In this document: positions 8,368-16,822 of the stretch, in pieces | How positions within the stretch are numbered: position 1 is the stretch's first letter | Layout: each line of letters opens with the position of its first letter | NCBI GenBank assembly: GCA_963767645.1 | Contig: CAVYEW010000003.1 | Location: forward strand, 124,001-188,000 | Direction: 5' to 3' | Origin: DATFDN01 sp963767645 | GTDB lineage: Bacteria; Pseudomonadota; Alphaproteobacteria; Acetobacterales; Acetobacteraceae | DNA length: 64,000 nt | Position numbers and translations under genes: made by a program | The notes under the pieces: generated by a model | What the model was told of the DNA's origin: nothing | The model's input: the letters and a program-made list of their open reading frames with translations, nothing else | Databases searched by the model: none

Positions 8368-8890
8368 GCGCAAGCAGCGTCATGGCCGCGAACTGGATCA
8401 GGACCGCGCCAGCGGTGTTGGCCAGCATCGCCGGCCATGATCCTGCCGCCTGCGAGGTGGAGCGGAGGGCGACCGACTGCGGTGGCATGGTCGGTCCGAG
8501 ATGAGTGGGCATCTCTGGCAGGCAGCCGGGCGGAGGAAGCTTCGCGGAGTCCGGGACGCGGACGGCGGCGAGAACCTCTAGCAGGCGGTTCATGCTGAAC
8601 GGCTTGGCAAGGAAGGGGCGCGTGCCGCCACCCTGGGCCTGGATCTGCTCTGGGTCGCCGCTGGTCAATACCACGGCAGCCCCAAGCCGCTCGGCCTGCT
8701 CGATCACATCGGCTGCGCCGCCGCCCGGCAGGATGCAGTCCAGGAGCACGAGGTCCACTTCCCCGCGTTGCAGAAATGCCGTGGCCTCACAGACGGAGGA
8801 GGCGAGCGTTACCCGATAGTGCTCTTCGAGGACGCACAGGATCGTCTCGCTCACCAGCGGGTCGTCTTCGACTACCAGGATACGACGCAT
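8321..8890 (-). CDS. CheY-like response regulator with unusual C-terminal tail
   Basis: A 189-residue protein. Residues 1 to about 118 are a receiver domain: MRRILVVEDDPLVSET with the acidic pair, phospho-acceptor Asp in LVLLDCILPGG, Thr in VLTSGDP and Lys in PFLAKPFSMNRLLE. There is no DNA-binding domain. Instead the last 70 residues are Pro-rich and then hydrophobic (TAGAVLIQFAAMTLLAL), which could be a membrane-associated segment or noncoding readthrough where the frame runs over the Smr gene end. ATG 8890 begins exactly at the receiver fold; the frame is open to 9049 but crosses the tRNA gene. No histidine kinase is adjacent, so it is an orphan single-domain-like regulator. Confidence 0.82.
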   Translation of the reverse strand: MRRILVVEDDPLVSETILCVLEEHYRVTLASSVCEATAFLQRGEVDLVLLDCILPGGGAADVIEQAERLGAAVVLTSGDPEQIQAQGGGTRPFLAKPFSMNRLLEVLAAVRVPDSAKLPPPGCLPEMPTHLGPTMPPQSVALRSTSQAAGSWPAMLANTAGAVLIQFAAMTLLALTRVPAAAGSAPHPD

Positions 8891-9004
8891 AAACCGCCAC
8901 CTCTCAACGACCGATCGAGTTCCTCGTCGGTTCCGAAAGATTGACGTCAACAATGCGTCAACGCAAGCTATTTTCTTAATCGATCGTAAAAATTCCGATT
9001 GCGC

Positions 9005-9079
9005 TGGTGCTGCCGGAGAGGATTGAACTCTCGACCTCCCGCTTACCAAGCGGGTGCTCTACCACTGAGCTACAGCAGC
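9005..9079 (-). tRNA. tRNA-Thr (anticodon GGT)
   Basis: The minus strand folds as a full cloverleaf of 75 nt with encoded CCA. The acceptor stem GCTGCTG pairs with CGGCAGC, followed by discriminator A and CCA. The D-arm is TAGCTCAGTGGTAGAGCA. The anticodon stem CCCGC/GCGGG closes a TTGGTAA loop with anticodon GGT, and the T-arm is GAGAGTTCAATCCTCTC with the usual TTC. Threonine codons ACC/ACT are read. It lies downstream of the sirtuin gene on the same strand, and the response-regulator gene follows it. Confidence 0.97.
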
Positions 9080-9094
9080 CTCTGCAACGGAGCC

Positions 9095-9124
9095 GGCGCC
9101 CCCATACTCCGCCACGGGGGCGCC
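9095..9124 (-). terminator. Hairpin downstream of the sirtuin gene, possible terminator
   Basis: GGCGCCCCC at 9095-9103 pairs perfectly with GGGGGCGCC at 9116-9124 around a 12-base loop. It lies 14 bases after the sirtuin stop and just before the tRNA gene on the minus strand. There is no clear T tract, so it may be a weak terminator or an RNA-processing boundary. Confidence 0.35.
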
Positions 9125-9138
9125 CGCAACCCGTCAGC

Positions 9139-9888
9139 CTATTGGATGCCGACCGCGGCGCCCAGAGTAGCGCCGATGGCCCGATGCAGGACCAGATCGG
9201 CGAGCGGATCAAGGTCGGTCGGCTCGCGGTTGACGATCACGAGTCGCGCGCCGGCCTCCTGCGCCAGCCGCGGAAACCCTGCGGCCGGGTATACCACCAG
9301 TGAGGAGCCCATTGCCAGGAACAGGTCGCAGGCCAGCGTCTCGGCCTCGGCCCGCCGCATCGCCGCGACCGGCATCGACTGGCCGAACGAGATGGTCGCC
9401 GTCTTCACGAAGCCGAAGCAGCGCGTGCAGCGCGGTGCCCGGCCGTCGCGCTCGAACCGGGCGCGTATGGCGTCGAGTTCGTAGCGTGCCTCGCAGTCCA
9501 GGCAGGCGGCATAGGTGGTGTTGCCGTGCAGCTCGATCACCTTCTCCTCCGGCACGCCGGAGGCCTGGTGCAGCCCGTCGATGTTCTGGGTGATGACCGC
9601 GGCGACCTTGCCCTCCCGCACCAGCTCGGCCACCGCCGCGTGGCCGCGATTCGGGCGCGCGGTGCGCAGAACCTCGTCCATCGCGAAGCGCCGGCGCCAG
9701 GATTCCGCCCGCGCCTCCTCGGAACCGAGGAACGCATCGAAATCGATTGGCCTATGGCGCGTCCACAGCCCGCCCGGGCTGCGGAAGTCCGGGATGCCGG
9801 ATTCCGTGCTGATCCCTGCCCCGGTAAACACCACCGCCCGCCGCGCGCCGGCGAGCATGGCCCTCAGACGCTGAATGCCCTCGTCCAT
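9139..9888 (-). CDS. cobB: Sir2-family NAD-dependent protein deacylase
   Basis: A 249-residue sirtuin that removes acyl groups from lysines using NAD+. The full catalytic set can be read: GAGIS with SGIPDFRSP at about 23-38, TQNIDGLH at 100-107 (Gln101, Asn102, Asp104), the catalytic His in ELHGN (His121), and four zinc cysteines CLDC (129, 132) and CTRC (154, 157). MGSSLVVYPAAGFP is the late NAD-binding strand. Length and motifs fit the bacterial CobB class. The ATG at 9888 was preferred to longer in-frame extensions that are antisense to rpe. The gene is divergent from rpe, with only 79 bases between starts. Confidence 0.92.
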   Translation of the reverse strand: MDEGIQRLRAMLAGARRAVVFTGAGISTESGIPDFRSPGGLWTRHRPIDFDAFLGSEEARAESWRRRFAMDEVLRTARPNRGHAAVAELVREGKVAAVITQNIDGLHQASGVPEEKVIELHGNTTYAACLDCEARYELDAIRARFERDGRAPRCTRCFGFVKTATISFGQSMPVAAMRRAEAETLACDLFLAMGSSLVVYPAAGFPRLAQEAGARLVIVNREPTDLDPLADLVLHRAIGATLGAAVGIQ

Positions 9889-9967
9889 GCCGGGAGTCTG
9901 CCAAGCTCGCGCGCGCAATTCCAGCCAGTGCTTGTCCGATGCGGAAGCGACTGAGTACAACCCGAGC

Positions 9968-10645
9968 ATGGATGAATTCCACCGCCGGCGGATCGTCGTC
10001 GCCCCCAGCCTGCTCGCCGCCGATTTCGGGCGTCTCGCCGAGGAGGTCGCCGCGATCGAGGCGGCCGGCGCCGATTGGCTGCATCTCGACATCATGGACG
10101 GGCATTTCGTGCCCAACATCAGCTATGGTCCGGCGATGCTGCATGCGTTGCGCGGGCGTACGAAGCTGCCCTTCGACGTCCATCTGATGATCGCGCCCGT
10201 CGATCCCTACATCGCCGCCTTCGCCGAGGCCGGCGCCGATCACATCCTGATCCATCCCGAAGCCGGCCCGCACCTGCATCGCAGCCTTCAGCTGATCCGC
10301 CAGCATGGCAAGCGGGCCGGGATCGTGCTGAACCCGGCGACGCCGGCCGATTCGGTCGAATGGGTGCTCGACCTGGCGGACATCGTGCTGGTGATGACGG
10401 TCAATCCCGGCTTCGGCGGCCAGAGCTTCCTCGCCTCGCAGCTGCCGAAGATCGCCGTCCTGCGGCGCATGATCGAACGGACCGGCCGGGACGTGCGCCT
10501 GGCCGTGGATGGCGGCGTGGAGCCGCAGACCGCGCGGCAGGCGCTGGCGGCGGGCGCCGACACGCTGATCGCCGGCACCGCCGTATTCGGCAGGCCCGAC
10601 TACGCCGCCGCGATCGCCGCCCTGCGGGAAGGAGCCGCCGCGTGA
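9968..10645 (+). CDS. rpe: Ribulose-phosphate 3-epimerase
   Basis: A 225-residue TIM-barrel enzyme interconverting ribulose 5-phosphate and xylulose 5-phosphate in the pentose phosphate pathway. Diagnostic segments are VAPSLLAADF (catalytic Ser at the end of strand 1), LHLDIMDGHFVPN with metal and acid residues, FDVHLMI, VMTVNPGFGGQ and the C-terminal VDGGV. Length equals the family norm. An in-frame upstream start at 9875 overlaps the sirtuin start and is unlikely. The gene overlaps the heparinase-like gene by 4 bases (GTGA), a pairing seen in related alphaproteobacteria. Confidence 0.96.
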   Translation: MDEFHRRRIVVAPSLLAADFGRLAEEVAAIEAAGADWLHLDIMDGHFVPNISYGPAMLHALRGRTKLPFDVHLMIAPVDPYIAAFAEAGADHILIHPEAGPHLHRSLQLIRQHGKRAGIVLNPATPADSVEWVLDLADIVLVMTVNPGFGGQSFLASQLPKIAVLRRMIERTGRDVRLAVDGGVEPQTARQALAAGADTLIAGTAVFGRPDYAAAIAALREGAAA

Positions 10646-12243
10646 CGCCGAACGATCCCCGCCGCTGGCTGCGCGACGCGCGCCGGGTGCTGGCGCGCGT
10701 GCCGAACCTGCGCGTCGGCCGCGTGCCGGACGCGCCCGCCCTTCCCGTACGCGATCCCTGGCCGGGCGACCCGACCCGCGCGGCGCGATTGCTGAAGAAC
10801 GAGCTGGAACTGGATGGCGCCACCGCGCCCCTACGGCCCGGCGTCTGGCCGGCGCCCTCGGCCTCCGATCCGCTGCGCGCCGCCGCGCATGGCTTCACCT
10901 GGCTGCGCGACCTGCGCGCGCTCGGCACCGATGCGGCGCGGCTGCGGGCCCGCGCGCTGGTTGCCGACTGGATGGCCGCGCAGGCCACCGACCCGGTGGC
11001 GCACCGCCCCGACGTGATCGGCGCGCGCATCGCCGCCTGGCTCGGCCATTACGATTTCTTCTTCGCCTCCGCCGACAATTCCTTCCGCCAGAAGCTGATG
11101 GCGCGGCTGGTCTCGGACGCCCGCGCGCTGTCGGCGGCGCTGCCGACCGAGGATGTGGACCAGCGGGCTCTTACCGCGCTCAAGGGCCTGATCGCGGCCG
11201 CCGTGGCATTGCCCGAGCATGGCGGCTTCCTCGCCCGCGCGCTGCGCTTCCTGCCGCAGGAGATCGCGCGCCAGATCCTGTCTGACGGCTGCCATGCCGA
11301 GCGCAGCCCCGCCTCACTTCTCGCCGCGCTCCAGGACCTGACCGAGATCCGCGCCCTTCTGCAGGCCGCGCAAGCCTCTGGCCCGGCCTCGCTCGGCGCC
11401 GCCATCGAGCGGATGGGTCCGGCCTTGCGCGCCCTGCGCCATGCCGATGGCGGCCTCGCGCTGTTCAACGGCGCCAAGGAGGGCTACGCCGCGCTGATCG
11501 AGCTGGTGCTGGCCCAGGCCGGCCGCACCGCGCGGGCGCCGGCGGCGCTGCCCGAAAGCGGGTTCCATCGCCTGCAAGCAGGACGCACCCTGCTGATCGT
11601 CAACACCGGCGCCCCGCCGCCGCCGGGGCTCGACCGCAACGCCCATGCCGGGACGCTCTCGCTCGAGATGTCGGTGGGACGTGACCGCCTGGTGGTCAAT
11701 TGCGGCGCCTTCCCGGCGGGCCCGGCCGAGTGGCGCGACGCGGCGCGCGCCACCGCCGCGCATTCGACCTTGGTGATCGCCGACACCAACTCCTCCGAGC
11801 TGCGGTCCCAGGGCCTCGGCCGGCGTCCGGTCGGGGTGGAGACGCAGCGGCAGGAGGCGAACGGGGCGCATTGGCTGGAAACGAGCCACGACGGCTGGCT
11901 GAAGCCGTTCGGCGCCATTCACCGCCGACGCCTCTATGTGGCCGAGAGCGGCGAGGACGTGCGCGGCGAGGACGTGGTCGAAGCGCCGACGCCGCAGCCC
12001 TATACGCTCCGCTTCCACCTGCACCCGACGGTGCAGGCGAGCCTGCAGCAGGACAAGGAGACGGTGCTGCTCCGTCTGCCCTCCGGCGGCGGCTGGCGGC
12101 TGCGCGCCGATGGGGCGCGAATGTCGCTCGACGAGAGCATCTACCTGGGCGACACGCAGCCGCGCCGGGCCGAGCAGGTGGTGCTCACCGGCCAGGCCGA
12201 CGGCCCGCAGCAGGTGAAATGGGCGATCAGCAAGGTCAAATGA
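10642..12243 (+). CDS. Heparinase II/III-family protein
   Basis: A 533-residue protein with the alpha/alpha-toroid N-terminal half and a beta-rich C-terminal half of the heparinase II/III family. Recognisable blocks are HGFTWLRDLRALG near 75, IGARIAAWLGHYDFFF near 120, and the C-terminal ARATAAHSTLVIADTNSSE followed by HDGWLKPFGAIHRRRLY. True heparinase activity is not implied: in alphaproteobacteria this gene is a conserved neighbour of rpe and purH with no settled substrate, probably an envelope polysaccharide. The GTG at 10642 overlaps the rpe stop, and the glycosyltransferase starts 19 bases downstream, so a small glycan-related operon is likely. Confidence 0.88.
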   Translation: MTPNDPRRWLRDARRVLARVPNLRVGRVPDAPALPVRDPWPGDPTRAARLLKNELELDGATAPLRPGVWPAPSASDPLRAAAHGFTWLRDLRALGTDAARLRARALVADWMAAQATDPVAHRPDVIGARIAAWLGHYDFFFASADNSFRQKLMARLVSDARALSAALPTEDVDQRALTALKGLIAAAVALPEHGGFLARALRFLPQEIARQILSDGCHAERSPASLLAALQDLTEIRALLQAAQASGPASLGAAIERMGPALRALRHADGGLALFNGAKEGYAALIELVLAQAGRTARAPAALPESGFHRLQAGRTLLIVNTGAPPPPGLDRNAHAGTLSLEMSVGRDRLVVNCGAFPAGPAEWRDAARATAAHSTLVIADTNSSELRSQGLGRRPVGVETQRQEANGAHWLETSHDGWLKPFGAIHRRRLYVAESGEDVRGEDVVEAPTPQPYTLRFHLHPTVQASLQQDKETVLLRLPSGGGWRLRADGARMSLDESIYLGDTQPRRAEQVVLTGQADGPQQVKWAISKVK

Positions 12244-12262
12244 TCCGCCCAACTGCGCGCCC

Positions 12263-13366
12263 GTGAAGGTGATCGAGGTCACGAACGTCGATTTCTCCTT
12301 GCGCCACTTCCTGCTGCCCCTGATGCGGGCGATCCGCGCGCGAGGCCATGAGGTGATCGGCGCCTGCGCCGAGGGTCCGCTGCTGCGGGAGGTGCGCGAC
12401 GAGGGGTTTCGGGTGGCGGGCCTGCCGCTGGAACGCACATTGTCGGCGGGGGCGCACTGGCGGGCCTACCGCGCGCTGCTCGCGCTGTTCCGCGCCGAGA
12501 GGCCCGATCTGGTCCACGCGCATATGCCGATCAGCGGCTTCCTCGCCCGGATCGCGGCGCGGACGGCGGGCGTGCCGCGCATCGCCTATACCGGCCACGG
12601 CTTCTGGTTCAACGCGCCGGGCGCCGCGCCGCGCCGCGCCGCCGGCTTCGTCATGGAGTGGCTGGCGGCGCGCTGCACGGACGTGTTCATGACTGTCTCG
12701 GCCGAGGAGGCGGCGGATGCGCGCCGGCTCGGTATCAGCGGCAAGGCGCTGGCGATCGGCAACGGGCGCGATCCGGCCCTGTTCCACCCGGACCGGGATG
12801 CGCGAATCGCCGTCCGCCGCGCCCTTGGGGTGGAAGAGCACCGGGTCGTGGCCTTGGCGGTATCGCGGCTGGTGCGCCACAAGGGGTATCCGGAGCTGGC
12901 GCGGGCGCTTCGCGACGTGCCGGGGCTCGATCTGTGGGTAGCCGGCGAGCGGCTCGCCTCCGACCGAGGCGAGGACATGGCGGCGCTGCTCGCCGGCAGC
13001 GGGCTCGGCGCGCGCCTGCGGATGCTCGGCTATCGCACCGACGTCCCTGCGTTGATGGCCGCCTCGGACCTGTTCGTCCTGCCCAGCCATTTCGAGGGCC
13101 TACCGATGTCGGTGATCGAGGCGATGCTGACCGGCCTGCCGGTGATCGCGACCGACATCCGGGGACCGCGCGAGCAGGTGGTGCATGGCGAGACCGGGCT
13201 TTTGGTGCCGCCTGGACAGAGCGCGGAGTTGGCCGCGGCGCTGGCCCGGCTTGCCGCCGATCCAGCCCTGCGCGCCCGCATGGGCGCGGCCGGGCGGGCG
13301 CGGGCGCTGGAGCTGTACGACGAGGCGCGCGTGACGGCGCGGACATTGGATCTGCTCGGGCTTTGA
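12263..13366 (+). CDS. Glycosyltransferase family 4 protein
   Basis: A 367-residue GT-B glycosyltransferase. The N-terminal acceptor domain begins MKVIEVTNVDFSLRHFLLPL, and the C-terminal donor domain has VSRLVRHKGYPELA near 205 and the sugar-nucleotide motif PSHFEGLPMSVIEAMLTGLP near 278, with the E-x7-E arrangement, then GETGLLVPPG. It probably transfers a sugar to a lipid carrier or polysaccharide. The start is GTG 12263. It follows the heparinase-like gene on the same strand and ends just before a palindromic element. Its insertion between the heparinase gene and purH may be lineage-specific. Confidence 0.9.
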   Translation: MKVIEVTNVDFSLRHFLLPLMRAIRARGHEVIGACAEGPLLREVRDEGFRVAGLPLERTLSAGAHWRAYRALLALFRAERPDLVHAHMPISGFLARIAARTAGVPRIAYTGHGFWFNAPGAAPRRAAGFVMEWLAARCTDVFMTVSAEEAADARRLGISGKALAIGNGRDPALFHPDRDARIAVRRALGVEEHRVVALAVSRLVRHKGYPELARALRDVPGLDLWVAGERLASDRGEDMAALLAGSGLGARLRMLGYRTDVPALMAASDLFVLPSHFEGLPMSVIEAMLTGLPVIATDIRGPREQVVHGETGLLVPPGQSAELAAALARLAADPALRARMGAAGRARALELYDEARVTARTLDLLGL

Positions 13367-13374
13367 AGCGTGCC

Positions 13375-13523
13375 ATACCAGGCGCCCGTGATCCTGACTT
13401 ATGGAAGGTAGGGCGGAAAAGCGCAGCGTATTCCGCCTTTTACCGGCATACGAGGGGCTGGCGGCGGAATGCGCTACGCTTTTCCGCCCTACACTATGGG
13501 TCAGCATCAAGGGCCGATGGTAT
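13375..13523. repeat. Palindromic element with 28-bp terminal inverted repeats (copy 2)
   Basis: A 149-base palindrome follows the glycosyltransferase gene. The outer arms (13375 onward, ATACCAGGCGCCCGTGATCC, and the complement of 13496-13523, ATACCATCGGCCCTTGATGC) align without gaps to those of the element at 6413-6572. The inner inverted pair is different: TAGGGCGGAAAAGCG at 13409 with its complement CGCTTTTCCGCCCTA at about 13478-13490. No open frame is present. It separates the glycosyltransferase from a decayed gene. Confidence 0.75.
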
Positions 13524-13606
13524 TATGGAGCTGACCTGCGGGTGCAACCGCCCGGAACAAGCTGAACGCCGCCCTTTCCTCCGAGCCAATGCGGGCGGGC
13601 TATCAG

Positions 13607-14524
13607 CGGATGCGAGGTGGTCGGCCAGATCCTTGATTACGCCAAGGTGCTCAGTCGTTGGTATTCATCCGATTTGCAACGCGAAGTCGGCCGACGCCTC
13701 AAGCGCGAGGGCAATGCGCTGCTTGAAATGGTGCGGGCGGTCGATCCTGAGATTGACGAAATACAATTCAATGATGCGGTCACTGCAAACCTTCGGCGCG
13801 GGCGGTTCCTCCTCCTGATCGTCGGCGACGGCATTCGGGAGGGGGTGGAGGCAATAGCCGGTACCTACAGATGCACGCAGGACTGCACTTCTCTTTGGGG
13901 CTGGTCGAATTGCCCATTTACGCCAGGACCGATGCCGCCGCCTGGTTGCGCCGCGAGTCTCGCGCGAACATGGTCGTCGCCTGAAGTCGTGGCGCTGCCC
14001 GAGGGATATGCGCTCCAGGAGCCCAGGACGCGGCGACGGTGGCAGAGGCCATCCGGAGCGGCGTGCGCTCGCGGAGGAGCGGCTGCGCTTCTGGGCGGAG
14101 TTCCTCACCTGCCTGAAGCTCGACGATCCGGAACAGCCGAAGCCAAGACCGGCACGTAGTGAGTGGTTCGGCTTCTCTCTTCCGGCTCCCGGCGGCAGTA
14201 GCTGGCTCACCGTGTACCGCAACATGCGTCGCGACGAGGTCGGGGTCTTTCTGTCGTCCTGGCGGAATACTGCTGGCGAATACGCGACCCAGGCGATCGT
14301 CGATGATTGGGTCACGGTCAAGGATCACTTGGCGGAAACGCCAGACTGGTCAGAAGGATGGCCGGCTTCGCATCATCAATTCGCTCACGGTCAGGCCGCT
14401 GAGTCAGGCGGAGGTGCGGAAAAAAGCGTTCGCGTGGCTGGCCGAGCGGGTGAATACCTTCGTAAACGTGATGCGCCCTCGCGTGCGGTCGGCGGTGGCC
14501 GATTACCAATCGCGAGGCGAGTAG
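13607..14524 (+). pseudogene. Decayed nuclease-like hypothetical gene (several frameshifts)
   Basis: Three reading frames in turn hold pieces of one protein. Frame 1 (from 13607) reads EVVGQILDYAKVLSRWYSSD and LRRGRFLLLIVGDGIREGVE. The sequence then moves to a second frame reading LQMHAGLHFSLGLVELPIYA (about 13866-13925). A third piece, from about 14070, reads RLRFWAEFLTCLKLDDPEQP, GSSWLTVYRNMR and AIVDDWVTVKDHL, and the end is in yet another frame, LTVRPLSQAEVRKKAFAWLA to a stop at 14522. These pieces resemble a widespread family of uncharacterised proteins, perhaps with a PDDEXK-like N-terminus and a DUF4268-like C-terminus. The N-terminal part is missing. With at least three shifts and a truncation, this is real decay, not a single sequencing error. 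Confidence 0.7.
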
Positions 14525-14570
14525 CGGCACTTGTGGACAGCTACCTTGACCGGATCATTCCATGTTTCGA

Positions 14571-14592
14571 CCCCTCCCCCAAGCGGGAGGGG
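14571..14592. repeat. Short CCCCTCCC hairpin upstream of purH
   Basis: CCCCTCCC at 14571-14578 pairs with GGGAGGGG at 14585-14592. It matches the core of the larger GC-rich palindromes found elsewhere in this window and sits 35 bases before the purH start. Confidence 0.55.
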
Positions 14593-14626
14593 AGAGCTGC
14601 CTTGCGAATTGGATCATGACCCGCCC

Positions 14627-16201
14627 ATGACCGACATCGTTCCCGTTCGCCGCGCCCTGATCTCCGTCTCCGACAAGACGGGCCTTGTCCCGTTCGCCCA
14701 GGCGCTGGCCGCGCGGGGCGTCGAGATCCTCTCGACGGGTGGCTCGGCCCGCGCGCTGCGCGAAGCAGGCGTGGCGGTCACGGAAGTCTCGGCGCATACC
14801 GGCTTTCCCGAGATCCTCGACGGACGGGTGAAGACGCTGGTGCCACAGATCCATGGCGGGATTCTCGGCCGGCGCGACCGAGCGGAGCATGTGGCGCAAA
14901 TGCAGGCGCATGGGATCGCGCCGATCGATCTCGTGGTGGTGAATCTCTATCCGTTCGAGGCAACCGTCGCCACCGGCGCGGACCGAACCGAATGCGTTGA
15001 GAATATCGACATTGGCGGCCCGGCGCTGATCCGCGCCGCGGCCAAGAACCATGAATTCGTGGTGGTGCTCACCGAGCCCGACCAGTACGCGCCCGTGCTC
15101 GACGAACTACAGACCCGAGACGGCACCACGATCGCCCTGCGCCGTCAGCTGGCCGCCGCTGCCTATGCGCGCACCTCCGCCTATGACAGCGCCATCGCCG
15201 CCTGGTTCGCCGGACAACAGCACGAGGAGTTCCCCCACCGGCTGACCATCGCCGGCACGCGGCGCCAGATGCTGCGCTACGGCGAGAACCCGCACCAGGC
15301 GGCGGCTTTCTACGTGAACGGCACAAGGCCGGGGGTGGCGACGGCGACCCAGCTCCAAGGCAAGGAGCTGTCCTACAACAACCTGAACGACACCGACGCC
15401 GCCTTCGAGTGCGTTGCCGAGTTCGAGCGTCCGGCGGTGGTGATCGTCAAGCACGCCAATCCCTGCGGCGTCGCCCTCGGCGATACTCTGGAATCGGCCT
15501 GGGACAAGGCGTTGCGCTGCGATCCGGTCTCGGCGTTCGGGGGCATCGTGGCGCTCAACCGGACCCTTGATGGGCCGGCGGCGGAGCGGATCGCGTCGAT
15601 CTTCACCGAAGTCATCGTTGCCCCTGATGCCGATGCCGACGCCCGCGCCGTGCTCGCCCGCAAGAAAAATCTTCGCCTGCTGCTGACCGGCGGCTTGCCC
15701 GATCCGGCCGCGCCGGGCCTCGTCTTCCGCAGCCTCGCCGGCGGTTTCCTGGCGCAGACGCGCGATGCCGGCCGGATCGAGGCCGGCGCCCTGAAAGTCG
15801 TCACCAGGCGCGCGCCGACCGAGGTGGAACTGGCCGATCTCGTCTTCGCCTTCCGCGTCTGCAAGCACGTGAAGTCGAACGCGATCGTTTATGCCAAGGC
15901 GGGTGCGACGGTCGGCATCGGCGCGGGGCAGATGAGCCGCGTCGACTCGGCGCGGATCGCCGCCTGGAAGAGCGCCGAGGCCGCCCGGCAGGCCGGCGAG
16001 GCGGAGCCGCTCGCCAGGGGCAGCGTGGTCGCCTCGGATGCGTTCTTTCCCTTCGCCGACGGGCTGCAGGCCGCGGTGGAGGCGGGTGCGACGGCGGTGA
16101 TCCAGCCCGGCGGCTCGATCCGCGACCCGGAGGTGATCGAAGCCGCCGACGCCGCCGGCATCGCCATGGTGCTCACCGGGATGCGTCACTTCCGGCATTG
16201 A
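14627..16201 (+). CDS. purH: Bifunctional AICAR transformylase / IMP cyclohydrolase
   Basis: A 524-residue enzyme catalysing the last two steps of IMP synthesis. The N-terminal cyclohydrolase domain begins RRALISVSDKTGLVPFA and has LSTGGSARALREAG, GFPEILDGRVKTLVPQIHGG and LYPFEATV. The transformylase part has LRYGENPHQAA, GKELSYNNLNDTDAA with the conserved Lys and Asn, the VVIVKHANPCGVA motif with its essential Lys-His, and the late SDAFFPFADG and QPGGSIRD. Length is normal. ATG 14627 was chosen because it immediately precedes the conserved fold and gives the usual N-terminus; an in-frame start at 14531 runs through the hairpin. Single-copy housekeeping gene. Confidence 0.97.
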   Translation: MTDIVPVRRALISVSDKTGLVPFAQALAARGVEILSTGGSARALREAGVAVTEVSAHTGFPEILDGRVKTLVPQIHGGILGRRDRAEHVAQMQAHGIAPIDLVVVNLYPFEATVATGADRTECVENIDIGGPALIRAAAKNHEFVVVLTEPDQYAPVLDELQTRDGTTIALRRQLAAAAYARTSAYDSAIAAWFAGQQHEEFPHRLTIAGTRRQMLRYGENPHQAAAFYVNGTRPGVATATQLQGKELSYNNLNDTDAAFECVAEFERPAVVIVKHANPCGVALGDTLESAWDKALRCDPVSAFGGIVALNRTLDGPAAERIASIFTEVIVAPDADADARAVLARKKNLRLLLTGGLPDPAAPGLVFRSLAGGFLAQTRDAGRIEAGALKVVTRRAPTEVELADLVFAFRVCKHVKSNAIVYAKAGATVGIGAGQMSRVDSARIAAWKSAEAARQAGEAEPLARGSVVASDAFFPFADGLQAAVEAGATAVIQPGGSIRDPEVIEAADAAGIAMVLTGMRHFRH

Positions 16202-16223
16202 TGCCGCAGCGAGGGAGGACGCG

Positions 16224-16799
16224 GTGGAAAAGGAGCGACTGGTCGCGTTCAGCGACGGCGTGATCGCCATCATCATCACCATCATGGTGCTGGAGCTGAA
16301 GGTGCCTCACGACGCCAGCCTGAGCGCGTTGGCGGCGGTGACGCCGCTCTTTCTCAGCTACGTGCTGAGCTTCGTCTATGTGGCCATATACTGGAACAAC
16401 CACCACCATTTCTTCCAGATGGTCCGCCACGTCGATGGCCTGGTGCTGTGGGCCAACATGCACCTGCTGTTCTGGATGTCGCTGGTTCCCTTCGCCACCG
16501 GCTGGATGGGAGAGAACAACTTCGCTCCGATCCCCACAGCCGTCTATGGGGTGTCCCTGCTGATGCCGGCGCTGGCGTGGTACGGGATGCAATCGGCGAT
16601 CATCCGCCTGCAAGGCGGCGATTCGGCGCTGGCGCGAGCGATCGGCCGCGACCTGAAGGGCAAGCTCTCGCCCCCGCTCTACCTGGCCGGCATCCTGCTC
16701 GCGTTCGTCGATGTCCGGATTGCCGCCGCGATGTATGTCCTGGTGGCCCTGATGTGGCTCATCCCCGATCCGCGCATCGAGAAGACGCTCTCACGCTGA
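16224..16799 (+). CDS. TMEM175/DUF1211 family membrane protein (putative K+ channel)
   Basis: A 191-residue integral membrane protein with about six helices. The N-terminal helix carries RLVAFSDGVIAIIITIMVLE, containing the FSDG signature of the TMEM175 (DUF1211) family, whose bacterial members form tetrameric potassium-permeable channels. The following helix has SYVLSFVYVAIYWNNHHHFF, including the conserved W-x-x-H-H part, and the third MHLLFWMSLVPFATGW. Start is GTG 16224 with GGGAGGAC eight bases upstream. It is convergent with sufE, leaving a 23-base gap. Selectivity in this protein is inferred from the family only. Confidence 0.9.
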   Translation: MEKERLVAFSDGVIAIIITIMVLELKVPHDASLSALAAVTPLFLSYVLSFVYVAIYWNNHHHFFQMVRHVDGLVLWANMHLLFWMSLVPFATGWMGENNFAPIPTAVYGVSLLMPALAWYGMQSAIIRLQGGDSALARAIGRDLKGKLSPPLYLAGILLAFVDVRIAAAMYVLVALMWLIPDPRIEKTLSR

Positions 16800-16822
16800 G
16801 CGGAGCCAGGGCGCGCGGCTGG

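Noticed and set aside
9875..10645. Longer rpe start at 9875
   Set aside because: Overlaps the sirtuin 5' end and adds 31 unconserved residues.
13617..14159. Intact 180-residue protein
   Set aside because: Only the first 80 residues match a family; the rest is out-of-frame sequence of the same gene.
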